From: Candidatus Zhuqueibacterota bacterium
GTDB lineage: Bacteria > Zhuqueibacterota > Zhuqueibacteria > Residuimicrobiales > Oceaniaggregativiventaceae
Assembly (NCBI GenBank): GCA_014728115.1
Contig: WJME01000045.1
Location: forward strand, 56,775 to 120,774
Direction of reading: 5' to 3'
DNA length: 64,000 nt
Below the pieces are notes generated by a model, which worked only from the letters and a program-made list of their open reading frames with translations, did not search any database and had not been told where the DNA came from. Positions 33,559-41,348 of this stretch are shown here, piece by piece (the stretch's first letter is position 1; the number at the start of each line of letters is the position of its first letter). The position numbers were made by a program, and so were the translations under genes.

Positions 33559-33749
33559 TCTTGTGGCTCTCGAAAGTACAAAATAACGATGATACCGATT
33601 CCGATTACGCCTGTCCACAAGATAAGCACGGTCGGCCTTAAGGGGCGAACAAAAATCAATTCATAAGATATCAACAAAACACCGATAGTAATATAGACAA
33701 GGCCCCGTTTTTTATATCCGTCAAGAGATTTGAAAAATTTTTTCATCAT
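33555..33749 (-). CDS. Small two-helix membrane protein
   Basis: A 64-residue protein with a basic N-terminus (MMKKFFKSLDGYKKR) and two hydrophobic helices separated by a short arginine-containing loop. No family was recognised. It is supported as a gene by four-base ATGA overlaps at both ends, with the methyltransferase upstream and the aminopeptidase downstream, which imply coupled translation. Confidence 0.75.
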   Translation of the reverse strand: MMKKFFKSLDGYKKRGLVYITIGVLLISYELIFVRPLRPTVLILWTGVIGIGIIVILYFREPQE

Positions 33750-34306
33750 TCATTTTCCCGCAATTGCATATGCCTGAACATCTCATAAAGTGCAATACCA
33801 AAAGCAACCGAAACATTTAAGGATTGTTTTATACCCATCATAGGAATTTCAATAGCAATATCCGCCTGCTCTACCAGAGGAGTTTGCAGACCTTCGTATT
33901 CATTACCGATCAACAGACAGCAGGGAAACCGGTAATCAGCCTCGCGATAATCAACACTTTGATCAGTATGTTCGAGCGCAACGATTTGAACCCCCTCTTT
34001 TTTAAGAGATGTAATGGTTTGCAGAGCATTTTTTTCATATTTCCAGGGGACGGCCCGTTCAGCACCAAGACTCGTTTTCCGAATCTCTGTTCGAGGAGGT
34101 GTTGCCGTAATTCCACAAAGATATAATTTTTCTAAATTGATTCCATCAGCAGTACGAAACAAAGCTCCAACGTTATGTAAACTGCGAATATCATCCGCAA
34201 GTGCAATGATAGGGGATCTTTTCAATGCTTTCAATTCATTTAGCGATAAATGATTGGATTGAATTTCTTCGAATGTCAATTTACGCATCAAAATACTCTC
34301 GGTCAT
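33746..34306 (-). CDS. SpoU/TrmH-family RNA 2'-O-methyltransferase
   Basis: A 186-residue SPOUT methyltransferase. The three knot motifs are complete: motif 1 NVGALFRTAD, motif 2 LLIGNEYEGL and motif 3 SLNVSVAFGIALYE. It should methylate a ribose of tRNA or rRNA using SAM; the exact position cannot be read from sequence. The ATG at 34306 overlaps the ParB-like gene by 4 bases; a second ATG at 34288 (MRKLTFEE) is possible. Confidence 0.9.
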   Translation of the reverse strand: MTESILMRKLTFEEIQSNHLSLNELKALKRSPIIALADDIRSLHNVGALFRTADGINLEKLYLCGITATPPRTEIRKTSLGAERAVPWKYEKNALQTITSLKKEGVQIVALEHTDQSVDYREADYRFPCCLLIGNEYEGLQTPLVEQADIAIEIPMMGIKQSLNVSVAFGIALYEMFRHMQLRENE

Positions 34307-34716
34307 GATCGTTTAAACATCTTGTACCAAATTTTTACCAGAAACTTCCAAATCTTGAAAATCACTCCTTTTAATCCGGAATATTCTGTGGGTCTGGACA
34401 ATTCAATTTTTTTATTTTCATAGCGAACAATTTCATCATCGGTTAGGCCGAGCCGTCCAAGGTTTTCCTGATATTCCAGTTCCAATTCAGAAAGTTTGTT
34501 ATCCTTGGTATTAATCACATTGGCCTCAACGGTCTCCCATCCTAACTCTTTACAAGCAGCAAGCCTCCGATACCCACAAATCAATTCATAATTTTCATTG
34601 ATGACAACAGGGTTAATCAAACCGACTTTGGAGATAGACTCCACCAGCGGAGTTAAATTTCCATTATCCATCCGTACCCGGTCACCCATTTTTATTTCCG
34701 AGATTTTTAGTTTCAT
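34303..34716 (-). CDS. Small ParB/sulfiredoxin-fold protein
   Basis: A 137-residue protein whose N-terminal 75 residues match the ParB/Srx nuclease-CTPase fold: LVESISKVGLINPVVI and the CGYRRLAACKELGW motif. It has no helix-turn-helix and no clear C-terminal dimerisation domain. The last 40 residues are basic and aromatic (KIWKFLVKIWYKMFKR), possibly membrane-associating. It is distinct from the true parB at 15 kb. It heads a four-gene overlapping operon. Confidence 0.8.
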   Translation of the reverse strand: MKLKISEIKMGDRVRMDNGNLTPLVESISKVGLINPVVINENYELICGYRRLAACKELGWETVEANVINTKDNKLSELELEYQENLGRLGLTDDEIVRYENKKIELSRPTEYSGLKGVIFKIWKFLVKIWYKMFKRS

Positions 34717-34749
34717 CTTTGACTCCTGAATTATGAGGATAATCCTGCT

Positions 34750-35415
34750 TTATTTTTTTTGATAAAACGAATAAAGTGAAATGCGTAAACTGCGATCTGA
34801 CTCCCCTTTAGCGACCTCATGGGGTAGACTCTTGAACAATCCTGCTTTTGCCATTTCTCGATCCCATTGTTCAGCATTCAAGAGACAGGCTCTGTCTCCA
34901 TCGACACCAAAATATAAAAAAGAGTGTCCCGGTACAGGGTCTAACCGTTGACCTCTTAATACAGTTCCGGGCATAAAACTAGAGCTGTAAAGCCAGCCGT
35001 GAGGTTTCAGGATACGCGAGCTTTCTTTAAGCGCAACCCGCAGCTGTTCTTCGGATTGCGCATTATGATAAAGTCCCAGGGCAAGAATGATATCGAAAAA
35101 TTTATCGGGTATCCACGACAGATTTTCCATTCTTCCCTCTACCACTCGTGTCGCGACACGCTCTCCCATCATTTCAAATAACCGCTTTCTGGTCTCTTTT
35201 ACCATCGCCTGCGAAAAATCCACAGCCCAGACATCGAATCCCTCACGAGCAAGAAAAACAGTATTTCGGCCTCCGGCACATCCCAAATCTAAAATGCGCA
35301 CCTCGGATGGAGATTTGAACCGGTGAATGAACTTTTCAAGACGATCATCATGATCTCGATTAGCAAAACGTTTTACAACCTCTTTCTCATTCCAAAATTT
35401 CTGTATAGCATCCAT
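34750..35415 (-). CDS. Class I SAM-dependent methyltransferase
   Basis: A 221-residue Rossmann-fold methyltransferase. Motif I is ILDLGCAGGRNTVFLA, followed by the acidic strand WAVDFS and the motif IV region FFDIILALGLYHNA. The substrate cannot be predicted. It ends 33 bp before the ParB-like gene on the same strand and is divergent from the flavodoxin genes. Confidence 0.88.
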   Translation of the reverse strand: MDAIQKFWNEKEVVKRFANRDHDDRLEKFIHRFKSPSEVRILDLGCAGGRNTVFLAREGFDVWAVDFSQAMVKETRKRLFEMMGERVATRVVEGRMENLSWIPDKFFDIILALGLYHNAQSEEQLRVALKESSRILKPHGWLYSSSFMPGTVLRGQRLDPVPGHSFLYFGVDGDRACLLNAEQWDREMAKAGLFKSLPHEVAKGESDRSLRISLYSFYQKK

Positions 35416-35555
35416 TCTTGCCTCAAATTATGTACATGCAATGTATAAAGTTTTCAACAAAAAAATGACCACTTTTTGGACTTTTTGAAAGAAAAGTGTT
35501 GTTCTTCCTATTGAGTTTGCCCAGAAAAGGATCCACTAGAAAGGAGACGAGTTGG

Positions 35556-36101
35556 ATGAATGTACTGATAACCTATAGCAGTGGATACGGTACCACGCGC
35601 GAAATAGCAGAATCTATCGCAAAAACACTGAGGCAAGAGCAAGAACTTAAAGTCGAAATTAAACCGATCGAACAAGTCGAAGAGGTCAAAAGCTATCAAG
35701 CGGTTGTTCTGGGAAGCAGTATAAGGGCAGACAAGCCTTTGGCCAACACTCGAGACTTTATGGCTCTGTACCACCATCAACTGGCTAGCAAAAAATTTGC
35801 AATTTTTCTTGTCAGCCTCTCTGCAATGACGCCCGAGGGCAGAGAAAAAGTTAGACGAAACTATTTGTCTCAAATTCTCGATCCATACCCTAATGTTCAA
35901 CCTTTGAAAATTGGTATACTCGCTGGAAAAATCGACTTTACAAAACTCAACCCCGTAATGCAAAACCTCGTCAGACATATTATACGCAAGTTGAATGTGC
36001 CGGTTGATGGTAGCCTCGATGCCAGAAATTGGCAGATGATCGAAACGTGGGGAAAGGAGTTGCGTAAAGAGTTAAAAAAAGTTGAATCTGTAATGGCTTG
36101 A
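35556..36101 (+). CDS. Flavodoxin-domain protein, first tandem copy
   Basis: A 181-residue protein started at the ATG at 35556 (MNVLITYSSGYGTT), with AAGGAG upstream. The FMN phosphate loop TYSSGYGTTREIA and the LGSSIRADKPLANTRDF segment place it in the flavodoxin_5/HemG-like group, which includes menaquinone-dependent protoporphyrinogen oxidase. It is longer than simple flavodoxins. A close paralogue lies immediately downstream. Haem biosynthesis is not implied by neighbouring genes, so the substrate is left open. Confidence 0.87.
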   Translation: MNVLITYSSGYGTTREIAESIAKTLRQEQELKVEIKPIEQVEEVKSYQAVVLGSSIRADKPLANTRDFMALYHHQLASKKFAIFLVSLSAMTPEGREKVRRNYLSQILDPYPNVQPLKIGILAGKIDFTKLNPVMQNLVRHIIRKLNVPVDGSLDARNWQMIETWGKELRKELKKVESVMA

Positions 36102-36176
36102 AAATTTTCATGGACTTTGCCATAGTTTTTGCTATATTTTACTTTTCACGGGCGTGCTAACTTGAGGGCAAATGAC

Positions 36177-36707
36177 ATGAATATTCTCGTAACCTATAGC
36201 AGCGGATACGGATCCACACGCGAGGTGTCTGAAACGATTGCGGAGGTCTTGAACTCGGAATCGAATTTTAATGTTCAGGTTCTGTCGGTCGATGACGTAG
36301 AGTCGCTTTCTTCCTTTGATGCTGTGATTATTGGCGGCTCTGTTCGAGCAGACAAACCCCTGGCAAATATTCGTGACTTTTTTGCACGTTTTCGGAACGA
36401 GCTATTACAGATAAAACTCGCTCTTTTTGTTGTTTGTTTGTCAGCAAACAATGAGGAAGGAAGAGAAAAAGTAAAACGCGACTATGTACAACCCTTGTTG
36501 GAAAAATATCCAACAATCAAACCCATTAGCATGGAAGCTTTTGGGGGCAAGATCGATTTCGATCGATTAAATCCAGTCATGAAATCACTTATGAAAAAAG
36601 TCCTGGAAAAAACAGGACTCCCCTCCACAGGCAGCATCGATACCAGAGATTGGCCGTTCATTACAAGCTGGGCAAAAGACGTAAAATCTCGGTTAAAAGA
36701 AAACTAG
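36177..36707 (+). CDS. Flavodoxin-domain protein, second tandem copy
   Basis: A 176-residue paralogue of the preceding gene, with the same order of motifs: VTYSSGYGSTREVSETIA, GGSVRADKPLANIRDFF, FVVCLSANNEEGREKVKRDY and a tail KIDFDRLNPVMKSLMKK. The start at 36177 has GAGGG upstream; an in-frame ATG-less extension was rejected. The two copies probably arose by tandem duplication and have diverged considerably. The end overlaps the convergent LarA-family gene by 4 bases. Confidence 0.87.
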   Translation: MNILVTYSSGYGSTREVSETIAEVLNSESNFNVQVLSVDDVESLSSFDAVIIGGSVRADKPLANIRDFFARFRNELLQIKLALFVVCLSANNEEGREKVKRDYVQPLLEKYPTIKPISMEAFGGKIDFDRLNPVMKSLMKKVLEKTGLPSTGSIDTRDWPFITSWAKDVKSRLKEN

Positions 36708-37966
36708 GCCTTCCCCTCGTTCGATACGGGAACTTGTGCAAAAGCCTTTGGCAAAATGGCACCCGTTGAATTCTCTAAAAGCAACGACAGAGCAATTTCC
36801 ATGGCTTGCTGACTATTCTGGGCCGGAATCATTCCACATCGCTGAACAGTCTCGTCGGGCAACGAAGAAAGTAATATAATATTGGCTTTTTCGGCCTTGG
36901 TTTTTAATGAAAGAGCAGTATGGCCATTTATTTTATAATTCTGAACCAATTTGGCTGCAATATGTTCAGAGGATCCAGCATCAAAATAAGGCAAAAAAGT
37001 TGACGAGCCAATTCCTTCAGAACACTCTGCTGCCATGACAATCACACCGTCTTGCCTGACCGCCTGAAACGCATGATGAATGGATTTGTGCGACTGGATT
37101 AAATTGACGTCTGCCGGGAACCCGCCTGCACTGGCCAGGACAATATCGAATTTTTTTCCAATCGGTACATTGTACATTTTCTTGACGTGAGGTATGATTT
37201 CATGTTGCGCATCCAGAACAGAGCCGGTCGCGACATGAACGATCTCTCCTTGAGGGCTGAGTGCAATTTGATAGGATAAGGTATTTGGAACCATATCCAG
37301 TACCTGTACGAGATCCTGATAGACCGGGTTTGTATGCAGATTTCCCTCTCTGCACTGCTCATGAAATACATGATTTTGCTGATCAATGGTAAATTTGTGA
37401 TTTAGCCGGATCGTTTCATAACCTGCAATCCCCGGCATTAACATTTTAGGCCCACCACCATATCCGGCAAAATAGTGGTATAGTATCCCGCCAAGGGTAA
37501 TCACAAGGTCTGCTCTTTGAATAGCTTTATTCAACCATACCGGCGTACCATTGCTGGTTTCTCCGGCATAGTAAAGATGTGTTTCATCCCGGCAGTCATG
37601 TTGAAATACCGGCACTCGCTCTAAAACAGTATCCCCTACCAAATCGCGAATCACATCTCTGGGCTGTAAGATATGACTGCCATTGGCAATGATAATTTCG
37701 AGCTCAGCAAAGGATAGCATATCGAGTAAACCGGGTAAAATCCGCTCGGCATGACATCTGCGAGTATGATCCGGTATGACAATCAGTATATGCTTGGCTG
37801 TCGAAAATCCACCAGCTTTTATCTGTTCTGACAACTTTTGTATGCCTCGCTGGATGATTTCATCGGTCTCTTGCGTAACAGGTGGCAGATTCTGCAAAAG
37901 CAGCTGCCACTCTATTGATTCAGGTGGGAAACATTCTATAGTTGTTCTACCATAAGGTAATTTCAT
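36704..37966 (-). CDS. larA-like: LarA-family nickel-dependent enzyme (lactate racemase-like)
   Basis: A 420-residue protein, started at the ATG at 37966 because GAGG lies 5 bases before it; an alternative ATG at 37981 overlaps the upstream stop. His98, His164, Lys174 and His190 have exactly the spacing of His108, His174, Lys184 and His200 in Lactiplantibacillus LarA, where Lys184 binds the nickel-pincer cofactor and His200 the nickel. Motifs: PDHTRR, NGSH, YHYFAGYGGGPK and LNHKF. The LarB, LarC and LarE cofactor genes are not in the window. The substrate may be lactate or another alpha-hydroxy acid. Confidence 0.88.
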   Translation of the reverse strand: MKLPYGRTTIECFPPESIEWQLLLQNLPPVTQETDEIIQRGIQKLSEQIKAGGFSTAKHILIVIPDHTRRCHAERILPGLLDMLSFAELEIIIANGSHILQPRDVIRDLVGDTVLERVPVFQHDCRDETHLYYAGETSNGTPVWLNKAIQRADLVITLGGILYHYFAGYGGGPKMLMPGIAGYETIRLNHKFTIDQQNHVFHEQCREGNLHTNPVYQDLVQVLDMVPNTLSYQIALSPQGEIVHVATGSVLDAQHEIIPHVKKMYNVPIGKKFDIVLASAGGFPADVNLIQSHKSIHHAFQAVRQDGVIVMAAECSEGIGSSTFLPYFDAGSSEHIAAKLVQNYKINGHTALSLKTKAEKANIILLSSLPDETVQRCGMIPAQNSQQAMEIALSLLLENSTGAILPKAFAQVPVSNEGKA

Positions 37967-37980
37967 GACACCTCTTTGCA

Positions 37981-38454
37981 TCAGGCCAACAGGTTCAATA
38001 CCTCCTGCCCATGGCCGTCAGCCTTGACTTTATGAAATGCGTGCTCGATTTTTCCGTCTTTTCCTATTATAAATGTTTTTCGAATGATTCCAAAATACTT
38101 TTTTCCATACATGCTTTTTTCGCCCCATGCACCATAGGCTTCTGCGACCTCATGATTCTCATCTGACAACAATGGAAAGTTGAGCCCGAGTTTCTCTATA
38201 AATTTATGGTGCGATTTTAAACTGTCAGGACTGACCCCAAAGACCACTGTATCTGTTTGATCTATTTGCGGCAGATGATCACGGAAGGAACAGGCTTCTT
38301 TTGTACATCCAGAAGTGTTGTCTTTGGGATAAAAATATAAAACAATTCGTTTTTTTCCAATATAATCCGCAAGGGAAACCGTTCCTCCATCGCTGGAGGG
38401 TAAAGAAAAATCTGGGGCCTTGTCTCCTGGCTGTAATGAATTGTTTTCAGACAT
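37981..38454 (-). CDS. bcp: Thioredoxin-dependent peroxiredoxin, Bcp/PrxQ type
   Basis: A 157-residue peroxiredoxin that reduces peroxides. The peroxidatic Cys50 and resolving Cys55 are in SGCTKEACSFRD, the five-residue spacing of the PrxQ alpha type. Other landmarks are PGDKAPDFSLPSSDG and FGVSPDSLKSHHKF. AAGGAG precedes the ATG. It is the first gene of a probable two-gene unit with the LarA-like enzyme. Confidence 0.96.
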   Translation of the reverse strand: MSENNSLQPGDKAPDFSLPSSDGGTVSLADYIGKKRIVLYFYPKDNTSGCTKEACSFRDHLPQIDQTDTVVFGVSPDSLKSHHKFIEKLGLNFPLLSDENHEVAEAYGAWGEKSMYGKKYFGIIRKTFIIGKDGKIEHAFHKVKADGHGQEVLNLLA

Positions 38455-38481
38455 GATAAACTCCTTGTTTGTTCTGATTTA

Positions 38482-38510
38482 TTGATAACTAGTACCGTTC
38501 TTAACAGCAA
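38482..38510 (-). promoter_or_regulatory. Possible promoter of bcp
   Basis: On the minus strand TTGCTG and TATCAA are separated by 17 bases, about 30 bases before the bcp ATG, in the divergent gap with the SRPBCC gene. Confidence 0.33.
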
Positions 38511-38592
38511 ATAAAGTGAGAAAAATTTCAAAATTTTAAATCCATTAAATATCGGGTTCTGCGATAGCAAATGCTTGATATGGTGAGAGAAA

Positions 38593-39084
38593 ATGATTAC
38601 TTTGAGTTTTGAAACCAAATCGAGAGTGCCAATGCAAGATTTCAAGTATCAATCAGTGATCCCGGCCAGGGTGATGGATGTGTTCAGTTTTCATCATGAC
38701 CTGAACAATCTGAAAAAAATATCAAAAGGTGTGCAAATTGATGTGTTATCGGTTGAAGGGAATATGAAAAAGGGCACGATTATCACTCTATTGATCAAAA
38801 AATGGTTTTTGAAAACAATATGGCAATTGGAAATCATTGATCACCAACCCAATCAATCCTTCAGCGATCTGCAAACAAAGGGCCCATTCAGGTACTGGAA
38901 ACATACTCATATTTTTCAAAAAGAAGGAGAACAGACGTTGCTGATCGACCGAGTCGAGTATCAACTCGGATTTTTTCCTTTTTTATGGCCTGCTGAAAAG
39001 TGGCTAATGAAATGGATATTTATGCATATGTTCAAAAAAAGACATGAATTAACGAGACAAATCTTTCAAAAAAGATCACCCTAA
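38593..39084 (+). CDS. SRPBCC-fold (START-like) protein
   Basis: A 163-residue protein resembling the polyketide-cyclase/ligand-binding SRPBCC group: VIPARVMDVFSFHHDLNNLKKIS at the N-terminus, then alternating strands with GPFRYWKHTHIF and a long C-terminal helix (about 130-160). Members bind hydrophobic ligands; none can be named here. The first ATG has GGTGAG nearby; an internal ATG at 38632 is possible. It is convergent with, and overlaps by 4 bases, the next gene. Confidence 0.78.
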   Translation: MITLSFETKSRVPMQDFKYQSVIPARVMDVFSFHHDLNNLKKISKGVQIDVLSVEGNMKKGTIITLLIKKWFLKTIWQLEIIDHQPNQSFSDLQTKGPFRYWKHTHIFQKEGEQTLLIDRVEYQLGFFPFLWPAEKWLMKWIFMHMFKKRHELTRQIFQKRSP

Positions 39085-41216
39085 TTTTTGAGATAATGCA
39101 TTTTTTTGGTTAACCTTTTGCCCTGGCTCGTCAACCGCAAAATATATACTCCACTCGACACTGGCATGCCTTGCTCATCTGTAGCATCCCATAGAGCACG
39201 GTGCTTTCCTGCCGGCAAATCAGTATCTACCAATGTATGGATCAATTGCCCCCTGACATTAAAAATCTGCAGCAAAACCGAACTTTGTTCCTGAATGGAA
39301 AATTCAATTTTGGTGTTGAAATTGAATGGATTTGGGAAATTTTGCTGCAATTGTATCTGGGCCGATTCAGTAACATCAATACTTATAGGACCATGTAATG
39401 TTTCTAACCCGCTGACATCCACATCCAGGAGTTTATAAAAATATCTATTACCGGCTTGCACTGTCTGGTCTATAAAAGTATAAGCGTGTCTTGTTTGGGA
39501 ATTCATCGCACCGGGTATGAGTTGCTTGTTTATCTGCTTATACGCACCCCATTCCTGATCAGATCGAACCAGATAAAAGCCCACATTATTGGTTTCGCTT
39601 TGTGTCTGCCAGTTCAGATGGACCGAGCCATCACGTGCAATTGCCTCAAAAGAAGAGAGTTCAATGGCATAGCTTTGGGCTTCCAGATTTTTATTGTCTA
39701 TTCGCCAGGGAAAGATCCTGCCAACAGGGGTATTGGAGCGATTCTCATAAAAATATGCCCGAATATTATCCAAATATATAGCCAGTGGAGATTCATCGAC
39801 TCTCTGCCAGCGCAAACGCACCAGAGGACTCCACTCAGGGCCTATGTCATATCCGTTGAAATTTGTACCCCTATCCAGGGATTCAATCGCAAGAGAGGTC
39901 AGTTGTTCATTAAAATGAATATCAGCCTGATATCCCCGAGAATCGTCCACCATCCAGACTGCCAGCGAATCTTGACCTAGAGGCTTTATCCGTTCAGAGA
40001 TTAAATCAGCATGAAAGGATTGCAATGTTCTTACAGGATCAGAATGTTGTCCGCGCACCTGAAGGTCGAGAACAATTTCTCCTCCCATAAACGATTCGTT
40101 TCGGGTAACAATAGCACGTACCTGGAGTAATGGATTGTCTGCCAGCAGTAAATCGACCAATCCGAGTTCTTGATGAACGATATGCAACAATGATATTTCA
40201 CCTGGCGGCTTTGATTCCGGGTCTGCTGTGACTGCCATCAAGGTGGCTCCCTCATCAAAAGATATTGATGTAAATGCTTCGGGTTGGATATTCCAAACCA
40301 GTGTTCCGATGGTTTGCCACATATTGCCAATCTGCCAACCCGGCGGCTGTTCGTTATCCGCATTCCATGAAAGAGAGATCTCGTAATGATCTGACATTAC
40401 GTTAACGCTCGGCATATAGCCAGCATGACCAAATTCTTCAACCGGATTTTCAGGGTCAGGATCCAGACCTTCGTCAAAATAGATATGAGATTGAAAATGG
40501 ATCAAAGACAGAGGAGCTGTATCGGAGAGTGACCGGGCTTGCAGGGCGACCTTGAACTTGCCATCCACATCTCCCCAGTTTTGGGCAATGATCATTCGTA
40601 ATTGAACCGAATCTCGCTTTACCGGGACGAGAGAGAATGAAAGAGGTTGAGAATGCATTTCCACCGGGACGGCGTGCTTGTCTTTCCACACCAAAGCCTG
40701 ACAGGTTTCCTTTTTAAACTCTAGCATGCTTTTATTCAGATCCATGATTTCCCATGGGACGGTAACAAGAGTCTGCCAGCCCTGATCCAATACCATCTTG
40801 TTGTCTTTGTCCCATTCCTGCACACTCTTTTTTGACAGATCCGGAACAATCACTAAACGACACGACTCTTTGGAAGGAAGATAATAGGTTTCAAATCGAT
40901 CATCCAGTGATGGATTCCATTCTGGTTGCGTCGAAACAATAGCATTCAATTCTGGCCCGGCCGCGAAATCACATGAAAGCCCTACCAGAGGGAGGGGGTT
41001 ATCGTCGGACTTTATTTGAATGGCGGTTTTTAAAAGGCCATTCGTCCACATGTCGTTTCGTGTGATAATCGCACGCAGTTTAATGTCCTGAGCGAGGATA
41101 AAAGTCCTGTCCCCAATCAATAAAACAAAGAGAACCAGAATCACAGTGTGGCATTTACACCACACCCATTTATTCCAAGGGCGGATCAAGCACTCCCCTA
41201 ACATACGAATAATCAT
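39081..41216 (-). CDS. Secreted triple-repeat protein with C-terminal sorting domain
   Basis: A protein of up to 711 residues; the start is uncertain, since no good ribosome site precedes 41216 or the ATG four codons later. A signal peptide covers about 21-43 (ending LAQ). Three homologous units begin near residues 47, 206 and 366 with LRAIITRND, LRMIIAQNW and VRAIVTRNE, and each contains a later W-x-x-[LI]-[VG] strand (WQTLVTVPW, WQTIGTLVW, WSPLVRLRW). A fibronectin-like domain (about 530-620) and a sorting domain (NFPNPFNFNTKIEF) follow. It is probably surface-exposed or secreted; its function is unknown. Confidence 0.85.
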   Translation of the reverse strand: MIIRMLGECLIRPWNKWVWCKCHTVILVLFVLLIGDRTFILAQDIKLRAIITRNDMWTNGLLKTAIQIKSDDNPLPLVGLSCDFAAGPELNAIVSTQPEWNPSLDDRFETYYLPSKESCRLVIVPDLSKKSVQEWDKDNKMVLDQGWQTLVTVPWEIMDLNKSMLEFKKETCQALVWKDKHAVPVEMHSQPLSFSLVPVKRDSVQLRMIIAQNWGDVDGKFKVALQARSLSDTAPLSLIHFQSHIYFDEGLDPDPENPVEEFGHAGYMPSVNVMSDHYEISLSWNADNEQPPGWQIGNMWQTIGTLVWNIQPEAFTSISFDEGATLMAVTADPESKPPGEISLLHIVHQELGLVDLLLADNPLLQVRAIVTRNESFMGGEIVLDLQVRGQHSDPVRTLQSFHADLISERIKPLGQDSLAVWMVDDSRGYQADIHFNEQLTSLAIESLDRGTNFNGYDIGPEWSPLVRLRWQRVDESPLAIYLDNIRAYFYENRSNTPVGRIFPWRIDNKNLEAQSYAIELSSFEAIARDGSVHLNWQTQSETNNVGFYLVRSDQEWGAYKQINKQLIPGAMNSQTRHAYTFIDQTVQAGNRYFYKLLDVDVSGLETLHGPISIDVTESAQIQLQQNFPNPFNFNTKIEFSIQEQSSVLLQIFNVRGQLIHTLVDTDLPAGKHRALWDATDEQGMPVSSGVYILRLTSQGKRLTKKMHYLKN

Positions 41217-41295
41217 ATACTTGTAAAAAAGACGGTTCTTTTGAATGATATAGGGTTCAAATGTTATGCCAAAAAGTGGGAAAAGGTAGGATGGA

Positions 41296-41322
41296 GGATA
41301 TGCCTTGCTTCAAGGCATATCC
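41296..41322 (-). terminator. Hairpin terminator of the GWxTD gene
   Basis: A perfect 12-bp stem, GGATATGCCTTG with its exact complement CAAGGCATATCC around a 3-base loop, lies 26 bases after the stop at 41349. It has no adjacent T tract. Confidence 0.6.
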
Positions 41323-41348
41323 CTTACCGGAGTATAGTAAAATCTGTT

